DNA of 64,000 nt. Source: Dastarcus helophoroides. Its lineage: Eukaryota > Arthropoda > Insecta > Coleoptera > Bothrideridae. Below the pieces are notes generated by a model, which saw nothing but the letters and a program-made list of their open reading frames with translations, made no database searches and was not told the origin of the DNA. Location of the stretch: the NCBI GenBank assembly GCA_028583605.1, contig CM053331.1, positions 2,750,001-2,814,000 on the forward strand, read 5' to 3'. Of the stretch, positions 24,399 to 34,680 are shown in pieces; position 1 is the stretch's first letter; each line of letters begins with the position of its first letter. Position numbers and translations under genes: made by a program.

Positions 24399-24500
24399 AT
24401 CTAATAAATGCTCAAACCTATTGGTCTGTGCATTAGAATCCTGGTCTTCTGGGAAATTGTTCCTAGAGAGAGATAACCAAGGACCAGTCTGTTCGTCCAT

Positions 24501-25192
24501 AATGTTTTTATATTTTGTTTATACTTCAGTTTTACCTTGAGACTGTGATGTCAGATGCGTTAAGGGATAAGGATTAAGGATTAAGTTCTAAAAGTCTCCC
24601 CTTGGGTGCGCCACACTTAGATACTCTTAGGTACGAAACACTAAAAGTAATTTCTGCTTTCGCGTAACGGAATTGATGCATGATTCGAATTCAGCGAGAT
24701 AAAGATGAGTTATCCTGTTTAAATGGTGCGTTTTGGTCCAAATTGTGTCAAACCGTTGAATGGGGAATCCACCCAATAGAAGGAATATCTATGGAGAAGT
24801 GTTGACAAGGGATAGGGTAATATGGGGGCTATCTTCACCTTTATTCCTTACCGTGACTTATATCTCCCTGATATATTGATGGATGGAGTTGAAGGGCGCG
24901 AATGATAAATGATGTCTTGTCCCAAGCGGGACCTATCTATGTTGGATCTAAACGTCGGCCATCATAAATTTCATTTTTGAACAGTTTAGCTCCATTATAT
25001 TACATGTTTCTACATTCAACATTTGTAAGAGTTGGGTAGAATGTCAGGCAACGTTAGGTTAGATGTTGCATTTCATTTGTGGGATTCAGATTAGATTTTG
25101 TAAAATAAGTAGGTGTTATAATGAACAATTTCCACAGCAACCTAACCTAACTTTGACTTTTTCTGATGATAATGTAAAAACTGTAACAATGT
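24501..25192. other. Single-copy region, no gene supported
   Basis: Mixed-composition sequence with no repeat period and no coding signal. A small cluster of ttaggtt/aacctaac words lies near 25050-25150, the same words as the telomeric tract at 34.7 kb, but too few to be called a tract. Confidence 0.4.
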
Positions 25193-25271
25193 TGTTACAA
25201 GATTTGCATTAGTAAGGAATTCTCTAGAAAAATTTAAGAATGGGAGGCGGCCGCCATAATAAATCATACGA

Positions 25272-27625
25272 CAGATAAGCACTCTAGATGTTTCCGCATG
25301 CGATTATCTGTACGGATTCCGTTCTCGAAAACCGGAAGCCTTTAAATACGCGGTTGTCTTTCCCTCAGTCAATTCATTGACTTCACTGAGGGAAAGCTGT
25401 CAGTTAATTAAACAGTGAGTTAGTTAGTTAATCAGTTGGTCAGTTAACCGACGGCAGATAAGCACTCTAGATGTTTCCGCAAGCGATTATCTGTACGGAT
25501 TCCGTTCTCGAAAACCGTAAGCCTATAAATACGCGGTCGTCTTTCCCTCAGTGAAGTCAATGACTTCACTGAGGGAAAGTTGTCAGTTAATTTAATAGTG
25601 AATTAGTTAGTTAGTCAGTTGGTCAGTTAACTGACGGCAGATAAGTACTCTAGAGATATCTGTACGAATTCCATTCTCGAAAACCGGAAGCCTATAAATA
25701 CGCGGTCGTCTTTCCCTCAGTCAAGTCATTGACTTCACTGAGGAAAAGCTGTCAGTTAATTAAACAGTGAGTTAGTTAGTTAGTCAGTTTTTCAGTTAAC
25801 TGACAGCAGATAAGCCACTCTAGATGTTTCCGCAAGCGATTATCTGTACGGATTCCGTTCTCGAAAACCGTAAGCCTATAAATACGCGGTCGTCTTTCCC
25901 TCAGTCAATTCATTGACTTCACTGAAGGAAAGCTGTCAGTTAATTAAACAGTGGCTTAGTTAGTTAATCAGTTGGTCAGTTAACCGACGGCAGATAAGCA
26001 CTCTAGATGTTTCCGCAAGCGATTATCTGTACGGATTCCGTTCTCGAAAACCGTAAGCCTATAAATACGCGGTCGTCTTTCCCTCAGTGAAGTCATTGAC
26101 TCCACTGAGGGAAAGTTGTCAGTTACTTTAATAGTGAATTAGTTAGTTAGTCAGTTGGTCAGTTAACTGACGGCAGATAAGTACTCTAGAGATATCTGTA
26201 CGAATTCCATTCTCGAAAACCGGAAGCCTATAAATACGCGGTCTTCTTTCCCTCAGTCAAGTCATTGACTTCACTGAGGAAAAGCTGTCAGTTAATTAAA
26301 CAGTGAGTTAGTTAGTTAGTCAGTTTTTCAGTTAACCGACGGCAGATAAGCACTCTAGATGTTTCCGCAAGCGATTATCTGTACGGATTCCGTTCTCGAA
26401 AACCGTAAGCCTATAAATACGCGGTCGTCTTTCCCTCAGTCAATTCATTGACTTCACTGAGGGAAAGCTGTCAGTTAATTAAACAGCGGCTTAGTTAGTT
26501 AATCAGTTGGTCAGTTAACCGACGGCAGATAAGCACTCTAGATGTTTCCGCAAGCGATTATCTGTACGGATTCCGTTCTCGAAAACCGTAAGCCTATAAA
26601 TACGCGGTCGTCTTTCCCTCAGTGAAGTCATTGACTTCACTGAGGGAAAGTTGTCAGTTAATTAAACAGTGAGTTAGTTAGTTAGTCAGTTTTTCAGTTA
26701 ACTGACAGCGGATAAGCCACTCTAGATGTTTCCGCAAGCGATTATCTGTACGGATTCCGTTCTCGAAAACCGTAAGCCTATAAATACGCGGTCGTCTTTC
26801 CCTCAGTCAAGTCATTGACTTCACTGAGGAAAAGCTGTCAGTTAATTAAACAGTGAGTTAGTTAGTTAGTCAGTTTTTCAGTTAACTGACAGCGGATAAG
26901 CCACTCTAGATGTTTCCGCAAGCGATTATCTGTACGGATTCCGTTCTCGAAAACCGTAAGCCTATAAATACGCGGTCGTCTTTCCCTCAGTCAATTCATT
27001 GACTTCACTGAGGGAAAGCTGTCAGTTAATTAAACAGTGGCTTAGTTAGTTAATCAGTTGGTCAGTTAACCGACGGCAGATAAGCACTCTAGATGTTTCC
27101 GCAAGCGATTATCTGTACGGATTCCGTTCTCGAAAACCGTAAGCCTATAAATACGCGGTCGTCTTTCCCTCAGTGAAGTCATTGACTTCACTGAGGGAAA
27201 GCTGCGAGTTAATTAAACAGTGAGTTAGTTAGTTAATCAGTTGGTCAGTTAACTGACGGCAGATAAGCACTCTAGATGTTTCCGCAAGCGACTATCTGTA
27301 TGGATTTCGTTCTCGAAAACCGGAAGCCTATAAATACGCGGTCGTCTTTCCTTTAGTCAAGTCATTGACTTCACTGAGGGAAAGCTCTGAGTTAATTAAA
27401 CAGTGAGTTAGTTAGTTAGTCAGTTGATCAGTTAACTGACGGCAGATAAGTACTCTAAAGATTTTTGCAAGCAATTATCTGTGCGGAGTCCATTCTCGAA
27501 AACCGGAAGCCTATAAATACGCGGTCGTCTTTCCCTCAGTCAAGTCATCGACTTTACTGAGAGAAAGTTGTCATTTAATTAAACAGTGAGCTAGTTGGTT
27601 AGTTAGTTGGTCAGTTAACTGAATT
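25272..27625 (+). repeat. Tandem array of 13 promoter units (~183 bp; two of 169 bp)
   Basis: Unit starts (cagataag or close variant): 25272, 25455, 25638, 25807, 25991, 26174, 26343, 26525, 26709, 26893, 27077, 27260 and 27443. Spacing is 182-184 bp except 169 bp after 25638 and 26174, where atgtttccgcaagcgatt is lost. The two blocks starting at 25455 and 25991 repeat the same long-short-long order (536 and 534 bp), so a three-unit block was itself duplicated. Copies differ by only a few bases, which implies recent expansion. Confidence 0.9.
25524..25578 (+). promoter_or_regulatory. Representative core promoter: TATA, TCAGT initiator and start-site hairpin
   Basis: TATAAATA lies at 25524-25531 and TCAGTG at 25548-25553, with the initiator A 26 bp from the first TATA base, as in arthropod TATA/initiator promoters. 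The initiator is inside a perfect inverted repeat: 18-bp arms at 25542-25559 and 25561-25578 (inner part gtgaagtca / tgacttcac) around one base. An RNA starting at this A would have most of the right-hand structure at its 5' end. Sister units have the same layout, though some carry mismatches (for example tcagtcaattca at 25376) and the first has TTTAAATA. Confidence 0.65.
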
Positions 27626-27709
27626 ATAATTGTAGTGTTCGGAAATTGGTTTGGAAATAAAGTGGTTACAATTCACGAGGTTTTAATTTTCGAACAGATA
27701 ACGACAACG

Positions 27710-27923
27710 CGATTGAATATATCTGCAGTGTGGGATTACATGGGTAGTTATTAATGGCAATGGGTCGATTATTAGTGGAGATAGTGGCTAGTACTCGAGA
27801 GATATTTTTATAAACGTTTTGAGTTTTGCGAATCTTTGAGAAAAACATGTAATGCTGACGAAAATTTTCCACGTATTGATTATCGACGAATCATCTTTTT
27901 TTCATCATAGATTCCAATACAAA
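27710..27923. other. Short single-copy spacer
   Basis: No recognisable feature. The 68-codon minus-strand frame at 27666-27872 overlaps the LTR end and has no recognisable motif. Confidence 0.4.
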
Positions 27924-28110
27924 TATTATCTCCTGAAACCAAGAAAGATTAAAAAACACAACAAAGCTTGCTCTAACGCGTATCCTTCTGAAGATGATAG
28001 CTTGGCTGTCGAAACACGTTAGAGCAACCTTTGTGGTGTTTTTTAATCTTTCTTGGTTTCAGGGGAGAAGATTTGTATTTAAATTTTTGAAGATAACCAA
28101 GTATGAGTCC
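27924..28110. mobile_element. Family C, two copies head-to-head (foldback)
   Basis: Left half (27924-27985) is a minus-strand family C end: acaaat, cctgaaaccaagaaag, attaaaaaacacaac, ttgctctaacgcg. Right half (27986-28080) is a plus-strand copy: CTGAAGA (27988-27994), stem GATAGC/GCTGTC, GAAAC, acgttagagcaacc, aatctttcttggtttcag and the gatttgtattt end. The halves are inverse complements over about 60 bp. A partial gaagataaccaag tail follows. The left half lost its ribozyme-like core at the junction. Confidence 0.75.
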
Positions 28111-29924
28111 GTATGCACCAAAATCATAGATTTTATAATCTTAAGCTAGTTTTGTTTAAGTTCAATCAGTCAAGCCTAGAAAAATAGACAGTTAAGTGTT
28201 CGTGTCAGAATACTGTATCTATTCAGACATTGGATTATGTTAGGTAATTTCATCGTTGGTGCATTTTTCACAAACAACTATCTAACTGGCGACAAAAGTT
28301 AAATAAGCTCCAAAAATAAATAATCCGACATTAAACATTAATTTTGTGGATGCGTCCTTATTGTTTCTTAGAATTCGTGTTGTGTGTGTCAAAACGGTTA
28401 AATATTTTTGTAAAGCATTACATTCATTTATTTTTTTTGCATTTCTGTTCTACTTTTCATCAGATCAGTTGATAAATGAAACCAAACATTGAAAATAGAT
28501 GCAATTATTTTCATATTTGTTTCAAGTATATACAAACACAAATAATTATGTGGTGACATAATTGCGAAACGATTTTTTTTCCAAGAGAGTAAGAGTTAGA
28601 GTGAAACATCACTCTAATCAGTCTGCCATGCCATTGCATTTAATAATTGGATACTAATGTGATAGAGTCTGTTGACCTATGAAGTCGTAAACCATTTGTT
28701 ATAATCAGCAGCGCCATATCAGAGCTTTTTGAGTTGGTTTTTACCTCTCTTTTAAAAAGTTGATCAAATTTCTTCCTCACTCTTCCCTCTTTATTAAACC
28801 TTCCTAATACTTGGTTAAAATCAATGACATATTGACTGAGACGTCCCCCAAGTTGAATTTTATTATTCTTAAATGCGTTAATGTTGCAAGCGTTTTAAAA
28901 AATATTTCCCCATCTGACGCCAGAGCCCCAATTCTGTTTGAATTTAAAATCTATTCGTGTCGCATGTTGATGGGGTTGCACGGTGGTGATTTTAACAAAC
29001 GCGCACGTTAATTGGTTTTGTTTTATTTGCCGCGGACACCGAACAAGTGTCAGGAAAGTTAGATGGGGTTTCCAATTTCAGTTCAGGTCAAATATTCCCC
29101 ATCTGGCACGCCCCAAAAATCTTATGTGTGGCGAGGTTGAGTGACGTTTTACGCCAACCGTAACATTTTCACTAGCCGGCTGATTGTATATAGCCAGTTG
29201 CAGACAATTTAACATCCCCTAAAAATCGCACCCTTTGGGCGCGAGCGTAAGAATCTTTTACGATTTCACAGGGTGCGTTGCAGTAACACATTTTATGTTA
29301 TTACTGGATATTACCCTCGACCTCGTCCGCGGAATGACATGAATTGCCTTTCCTACTTAACAAAAAAAAATGTCCAAAATTCAAGACAGTTTTTAGGTTT
29401 GTTAAATTGACGCTTGAAATTGTTTTATTTTTATGTTTTGTATATTAGGTAATTAGTTTGTATAAACGTAGTAAAACTAACTTAATCATCTAGACACAGT
29501 TTTAAAGAGTTCGTGCAGGTGGCAGAATGATATTTTGTTCAAATTCGTTGATTTAATCACGGGATGATTCATTCATAATGGCATTAATTTTACCAGAAGG
29601 TAGAGAAAAATTAATATGACACGAATCCGTTATTAAAAATATATATTTATAGTACATTTTCGCCGAAAAATATCATTTCATTTAGTCGAAAGTTTAGAAA
29701 AAGAAAAAACAGTTATTGCTAGTTTAAAGTCAGAATTTTGAAAAAAAAACCACTCTGAAAGGAAAAGGAACTCACCCCTTTTTAAAAATTTATAAATAAA
29801 AAAATTGTTAACGAGTCAAGTTTATTTATAAATCTTCAAATTCTGTTTCAAAATTTCGATATTAAATTTAAATGTTCGATTTTTTCTTTGACATTTATTC
29901 CTGAGATTTCACTCGAAACCAGTG
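28111..29924. other. Single-copy region with one stray 241-bp-type unit
   Basis: About 28300-28575 is a diverged single copy of the 241-bp satellite found at 35.7-37.65 kb (shared words: gatgcaattattttcata, tgtttcaa). The part from about 28580 to 29340 is more balanced in composition and looks non-coding. The 66-codon frame at 28811-29011 has no recognisable motif. 29340-29924 is AT-rich with nothing definite. Confidence 0.45.
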
Positions 29925-29925
29925 G

Positions 29926-32900
29926 AGGCTCGCGTATAGGCACAGTGGAACTGCAGCACCCTTAATTTCGCTTATGAGTTTTTTCTCAAAATTTTCCTTA
30001 AACAATTTTTTGTAGAGATTTTAAATTTTCTGTTTTTTTTTTAATAGAAATGTCAAGTTTCTTTTACGATGTTAAGGGATTTTACAATCTCTTGTAGGTT
30101 TTTTTCTAATTTTTGTAATCATTTTGAGAAAATAATTAAAATTTCAAAATAAAATCTAAATTTAACTCTTCCTATATTGCCCTAAAAAAATATGTTACTA
30201 AAATATTCAATATTTCCCCCCAAAAAAATTAACAGCGAATATTCGAGGTTTTACCTGAAATCTCAATTTCAACTTTATTGTATGAAAATTTTGAGTTTCT
30301 TCTAGATGTTTCGATTTATTTAAGAAAATTTAAATTTTTTCTGTAAAGTTCCCTTTTTTCCCAAATATTTTATAAAAAGAAATTTTTTATAAATTCCCAT
30401 TTTTTCTGAAAATTTTGACCTTAAAATTTCTTCTGAAAATTTCAACCCCTCCAGATTTTTTTGTTCCTCTAATTTGCTTTAAAACTGTCAAGTTTTTTCA
30501 CTAGACTTTGACATTTCATAGTTCATTTTATTTTCTAATTTTGATAAAAATGTTCAGCAAAAAATCCTAAAATTTTTATAACAATGTCTACATTTTGGAA
30601 AACGAAGACATTTTGAGAAAAAAAATAATTATCAACTCCTTTCGCATTTCGATATTTTTCTAAAATTAAATAACCACCAAGTCTTGGATTATTTTCGTAA
30701 AATTTCAATTTCAACCTTTCTCTAAAAATATTTTAAATTTTTTCTCAAATTTCGAGTATCCCTAAGAAGTTATGATTTTTTTCCCATAAAATTTGTGTTT
30801 TTCTCCAGATATTTTATACAAAGGATTTTTTTTTAGAATTTCGACTTTCTCTAAAAATATTTTAAATTTTTTTTCAAATTTCGATTATCCCTAAGAAGTT
30901 TTGATCTGTTTTTCATAAAATTTGTGTTTTTCTGTAAACATTTTATACAAAGGATTTTTTTTTTAAATTTCGACTTTTGCTGGAGATTTTGTCCTTAAAT
31001 TATTATTTATTTTAAACATTTTGATTTTTCTGATTTGTTTTAGAAATGTTAAAGTTTTTCACGAAATGTTTATATTTGAATGATTGAAATTTTTGAGAAA
31101 AAGGGTCAACATTTCAAGAAAAGTCAAAATTTAGAAAATAAAAACAATCAAGATGTTGCAAAAATTTTTGATAACAATTTAATGCTTTAATTCAATATTT
31201 TGAGATTAAAATTTAAACTTTGACAATTTATTTGTACATAAACTGCAAGTATTTTTTTCAAAATTTGTTCTAAAGTTTCACACAATTTCAAAAATCAAAA
31301 TTTGTGTTACTGAGAGTAATTTTTATTTTAATATAGTAATAAATAAATAATACATATAATAATAATACGAAAAAGTTTAAATTGAAAAAGAAAAAATTAC
31401 CAGTTATAAAAAATAAAGCCAAAGTTATCAGAAAAGCCGAAATTTGGGAAAAAGTGGAATTTTTGATAATTTTGAAATTTCTATGGAAGGTCAAATTTCC
31501 AAAAAAAAATAAGAATTTAAACAAAAATAAACAAAAACCAATATTTAAAAAAAATGTTAAGTTTTAAAATAGTCGATATTTTCCATAATTTTGCGGATAG
31601 AAAAAGCGAAATCGACATTTAAAATAAATTGAAGAATTTTTAATTACATTTTCAAAGAAGCTGAATTTTTGTATATTGGAGAAAACTCAAAATAATCAAA
31701 AACTTCGTAATTATTAAATAGGTTGAAATTTTAACACAGAAAAATTTTGGAAAAAGTAGAAATTTTGAGTAGTTTAAATTTAAAATAAACTCATTTTTTT
31801 TTTAAAGTTAAAGATTTAATTGGAAATGTTCGAAAAAAAATTATAAATACTATTTTGAAAAAAGGTCGAGCCTTTAAAAAAAAGTCGAGTTTTCATAAAG
31901 AGTTGAAATTTTGAAAAAGAAGTCGACGTTTTGAAATGGAGCCGAAATTTTTAGAAAAATTCGAAATTTTACGAATTGGTCAAAAAATTCAAGATCAGTT
32001 TTTAAGAAACGTCTCATTTAAAAAAAAAATCAAAATTTTTAAGTCAAGGATCGACAGTTTGCAAAGAATGTAGAAATTTTGAAAATAGTTAAAATGAAAA
32101 AAATAGTCGAAATTTTTAAGTGTTTCAAAAATTTTTAATTTTGAAAAATGCCTAAAATTTAAAAAAATTCAAACATTTGCAAAAACCAAAATTTTTACAG
32201 TGGGAATTAAGAAAAAGTCGAAAATTTTGGACAAGTGTAGATTTAAGAAAAGGTTAAACTTTTAAAAAAAAAGTCGAAATTTTTTGACACTTTGATTTTT
32301 TTAAATTTTGAGAGATGCAAAATTTATAAAAAATTTAAGAATATTGCAAACATTTTCAAAAACTTACAAATTTGTAAAAGAAGTCAAATTTTTGAAAATG
32401 AAGAGATTTTTGAACAAATAGGTCGAAATAGTGTGGTCCAAATTAAAAAAAAATATATCAAAACTTTGAAAAAGTAGACATTCAAAAGATCTGAGAATTA
32501 TTATCGAGTTTTTTAAATAACTCGAAATTTTAAATTTTTAAAAATTGGGAAATTTAGTTGAAATTTTGAAAAATGGTCGACATTAAAAAAACACTCGAAA
32601 TTTTTAAGAATTGAAAATTTTAATAAAAATATTATAATTTGGTGAAATTATTAAAAAGATCGAAAATTTTAAAAGTCAAAAGGCCAGTTCAAGAAAAGTC
32701 AAAAGTCCAAATTTTTAAAAAAAGTAAAAATTTTCAAAGGGTGAACATTTGAAAAAAATTACTGAATTTTCAAAAAAAAAAAAAAATAAACAAAACACCG
32801 AAAAGTTTAAATATTTTCAAAAATGGAGATAATTTTGGAAAGATTTTTGGAAAAGTCAATACTTAAAAATAAAATAAGGGTGAAATTACAAGAAAACAGT

Positions 32901-33142
32901 CCAAATTTTGGAATACAAACGAAATTTGGAAAAAATCCAGTTTTTTAAAAAACGCAACATTACTCAAAAATGTTCATTGTCAAGTTTTCTAAGAAGACTA
33001 AAATTTTCAAAAAGTTCCATTTTGGAAATGTCGAAATTTTTAGTAGAAATTTTAAAAAGTTGAAATTTTGAATTTTGGATCAAACGTAAAACGCTAAACA
33101 TTGACGCAGCACCCCCATTAGTCCTGGCTACGAGTCGCTACT
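29926..33142. mobile_element. AT-rich block with inverted ends, possible old hAT-like foldback
   Basis: The left edge reads ccagtggaggctcgcg and the right edge, as reverse complement, gcagtagcgactcgta: about 11 of 14 bases agree, and both lie beside gcagcaccc. CAGTGG-type ends are typical of hAT transposons. The interior is T-rich on the plus strand up to about 31080 and A-rich after it, as expected of a large decayed inverted repeat. No clean 8-bp target duplication is visible (ctcgaaac against ctaaacat). No transposase is seen. Frames at 31288-31567, 32292-32477 and similar are AT-rich chance frames. Confidence 0.35.
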
Positions 33143-33660
33143 GCTAAACATAAAGTTTTTATAAAAACTCAAAAACCTGATTTTTAAAGCCAAAGATTTG
33201 ATGATTTTCAGGTTAATTTTGAAATTTCAGATTTAAACTAGAAATTTTCGAAAAAAATCGCATTTTGAAAGAAGAATCTAAATTTCAGAAAGACGTATAG
33301 TATTTTTCAGAGAAAAAATTATAAATTGGAATTTCTTTCAAGGAATCATGCTGTTTCTATTAATCTTTTTCTTTTTAATAAAAACCAAATTTACTAAAAG
33401 ATGATTTTTCTCAAAATTTCAAAGCTTGTGGAAATTTGGAATTTATGAAAAAAGTCGATTATTTGGAATTTTTAAATTTAAAATTATTAAACTCAAAATT
33501 TTTTGTGAAATTTTGTGGGTCCAAAATCGTCATGTTTACAAATTTTTATTATTTCTGCAAATTTGCACTTTTTTCGTTAACAACGAAGTTTTGGAATTGA
33601 ACATTTCGGATTTTTAAAGTGAAAACCTCTTTAGGCGCTCTGAGCGACTACAGATAGGAA
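33143..33660. other. AT-rich remnant, no feature
   Basis: Decayed gaaatttt-type sequence like the interior of the preceding block. The frame at 33426-33617 is composed of common AT-rich codons. Confidence 0.4.
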
Positions 33661-34092
33661 AAAAATACATGAAATTGCCACATATATATATTACGTTTAT
33701 ATATACATAAATTGGGCAGCAAAGTTGTTCCCTATTGCATTAGATGGCGCTGTGAGGCCTTTAGATTAAAAAAATCCGACGTGCAAAGTTGTACTTTTGT
33801 CTTGTATCGTTAGATGACGCTGTCGTCGTTATCAAATCATTTATTTACATAAAAAATAGTGTAAAATTATTTAATACATCTGAATATAATACGAGTTTGA
33901 GAGTATCTAGATATAATACTAGTTTAAAAGTATCTCGCGGTGTTTTTTGAGATTGAACATATTCCACTAACGTATCCTACCTGCAAGATGCATCTATACC
34001 AATTTTAGTCAAGATCGTTCCAGTAATTAAGCATCGAAAAGCAGACAGACAGACGGACAAACACACTTTCCCACTTATTTATTAGTTAGGAT
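33661..34092 (+). mobile_element. Dispersed retroelement-like remnant
   Basis: Contains two copies of a ttagatggcgctgt-type word about 75 bp apart (33742, 33811) and ends with gtcaagatcgttccagta, then cagacagacggacaaacaca and a stretch ending ttagttaggatta. A gatcnntccagtan...cagacagacaaac string is a common 3' tail of insect non-LTR elements and SINEs. The 5' part is unrecognisable. A fainter relative lies at about 46065-46130 (aatagatagacaaacacac). Confidence 0.45.
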
Positions 34093-34680
34093 TAGTCCCC
34101 CGAAATGAAGAACTAGGTCTACTTGATTTTAAGTTTTTTTTTTGCAGTGTTTCCTTCTTGTACAAAAAAACTTTTCAGATAGTCACTTAATGACAAAATA
34201 TAAGGCCTTAGAGGGCAATCTACCATAGAAATATCCGAATTTCATCGAAGTTAACACTCCGAATGATCCCAACAATGCTTATTTGGTCTCCGTTTCTTTT
34301 AACAAGTTGGCGTGCTTCTAGGGGCGAGTTAAATTGCAGATAATACTCTTCGATCAGCGATTAAAATCCAATGATTTAATTTAGTTTCTACAATCACGCG
34401 AAGCAATTCCGAGCCAATCTTAATCCGACCAAATGCCCATTTCTAAACCTAACCATGGGAAATCCGTTGTTGATCCTTTATTGCACGCTTGCTGCGATCA
34501 ACAAGTTTCTAAGTGAGAGTCTCGTGAATTCGCTTGAAAATTATTGAAAATTGAACCGTTTCGTGCCGCGTGTTTATACGATGATTACTAGCTTAATAAA
34601 GAAGAATTTTAGAAAAGAAGTTTGGCTTCGTTAGCTTAAGCAAACGCATTATGTACAATATTTACCAATTTATTAATTAA
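34093..34680. other. Single-copy spacer left of the telomeric tract
   Basis: No repeat, hairpin or coding signal seen. Confidence 0.4.

Larger units (their letters stand above)
23392..24500 (-). mobile_element. Family B: 366-bp tandem repeat with hammerhead ribozymes (retrozyme-like)
   Basis: Landmark tgcaacctag recurs at 23407, 23773 and 24141, giving units of 366 and 368 bp. The third unit is cut at about 24313 and followed by an inverted part-copy (24313-24475) ending in gataaccaaggaccag. Each full unit holds, on the minus strand, a hammerhead-type sequence, plus a small perfect stem ccatag/ctatgg. Tandem non-coding units of roughly 170-400 bp, each with a type I hammerhead, are the known form of animal retrozymes and of older HHR satellites (newt, schistosome, cave cricket). 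Another copy is nested at 38150-38575. The frames at 23391-23576 and 24282-24500 are repeat translations. Mobilisation machinery is not present in this window. Confidence 0.75.
25193..27709 (+). mobile_element. Solo-LTR-like element 2 with a 13-fold expanded promoter region
   Basis: Both flanks align with the 338-bp element at 63447-63784 (opposite strand): left end TGTTACAAG, then gaattctctagaaaa, a gcggccgc/gcggctgc patch and cgacagataagc; right end AATAAAGTGGTTACAATTCAC and CGAACAGATAACG. The difference is 13 tandem ~183-bp units instead of one: 338 plus the 2171 bp of 12 extra units gives 2509, against 2517 observed. Each unit has a TATA box and TCAGT initiator, and an AATAAA polyadenylation-type signal sits near the end, as in LTRs. 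No gag/pol is adjacent, so it is probably a solo LTR. A non-autonomous element of another class is the alternative. Confidence 0.6.

Noticed and set aside
24501..25192. Possible additional LTR (cccttgggtgcgcc and repeated ggattaagg words)
   Set aside because: No matching second copy, no TG...CA ends and no promoter signals could be defined.
25272..27625. Simple satellite with no function
   Set aside because: Homology of both flanks and of one unit to the 63.4-kb LTR-like element, plus TATA, initiator and AATAAA signals, explain it better as an expanded LTR promoter region.
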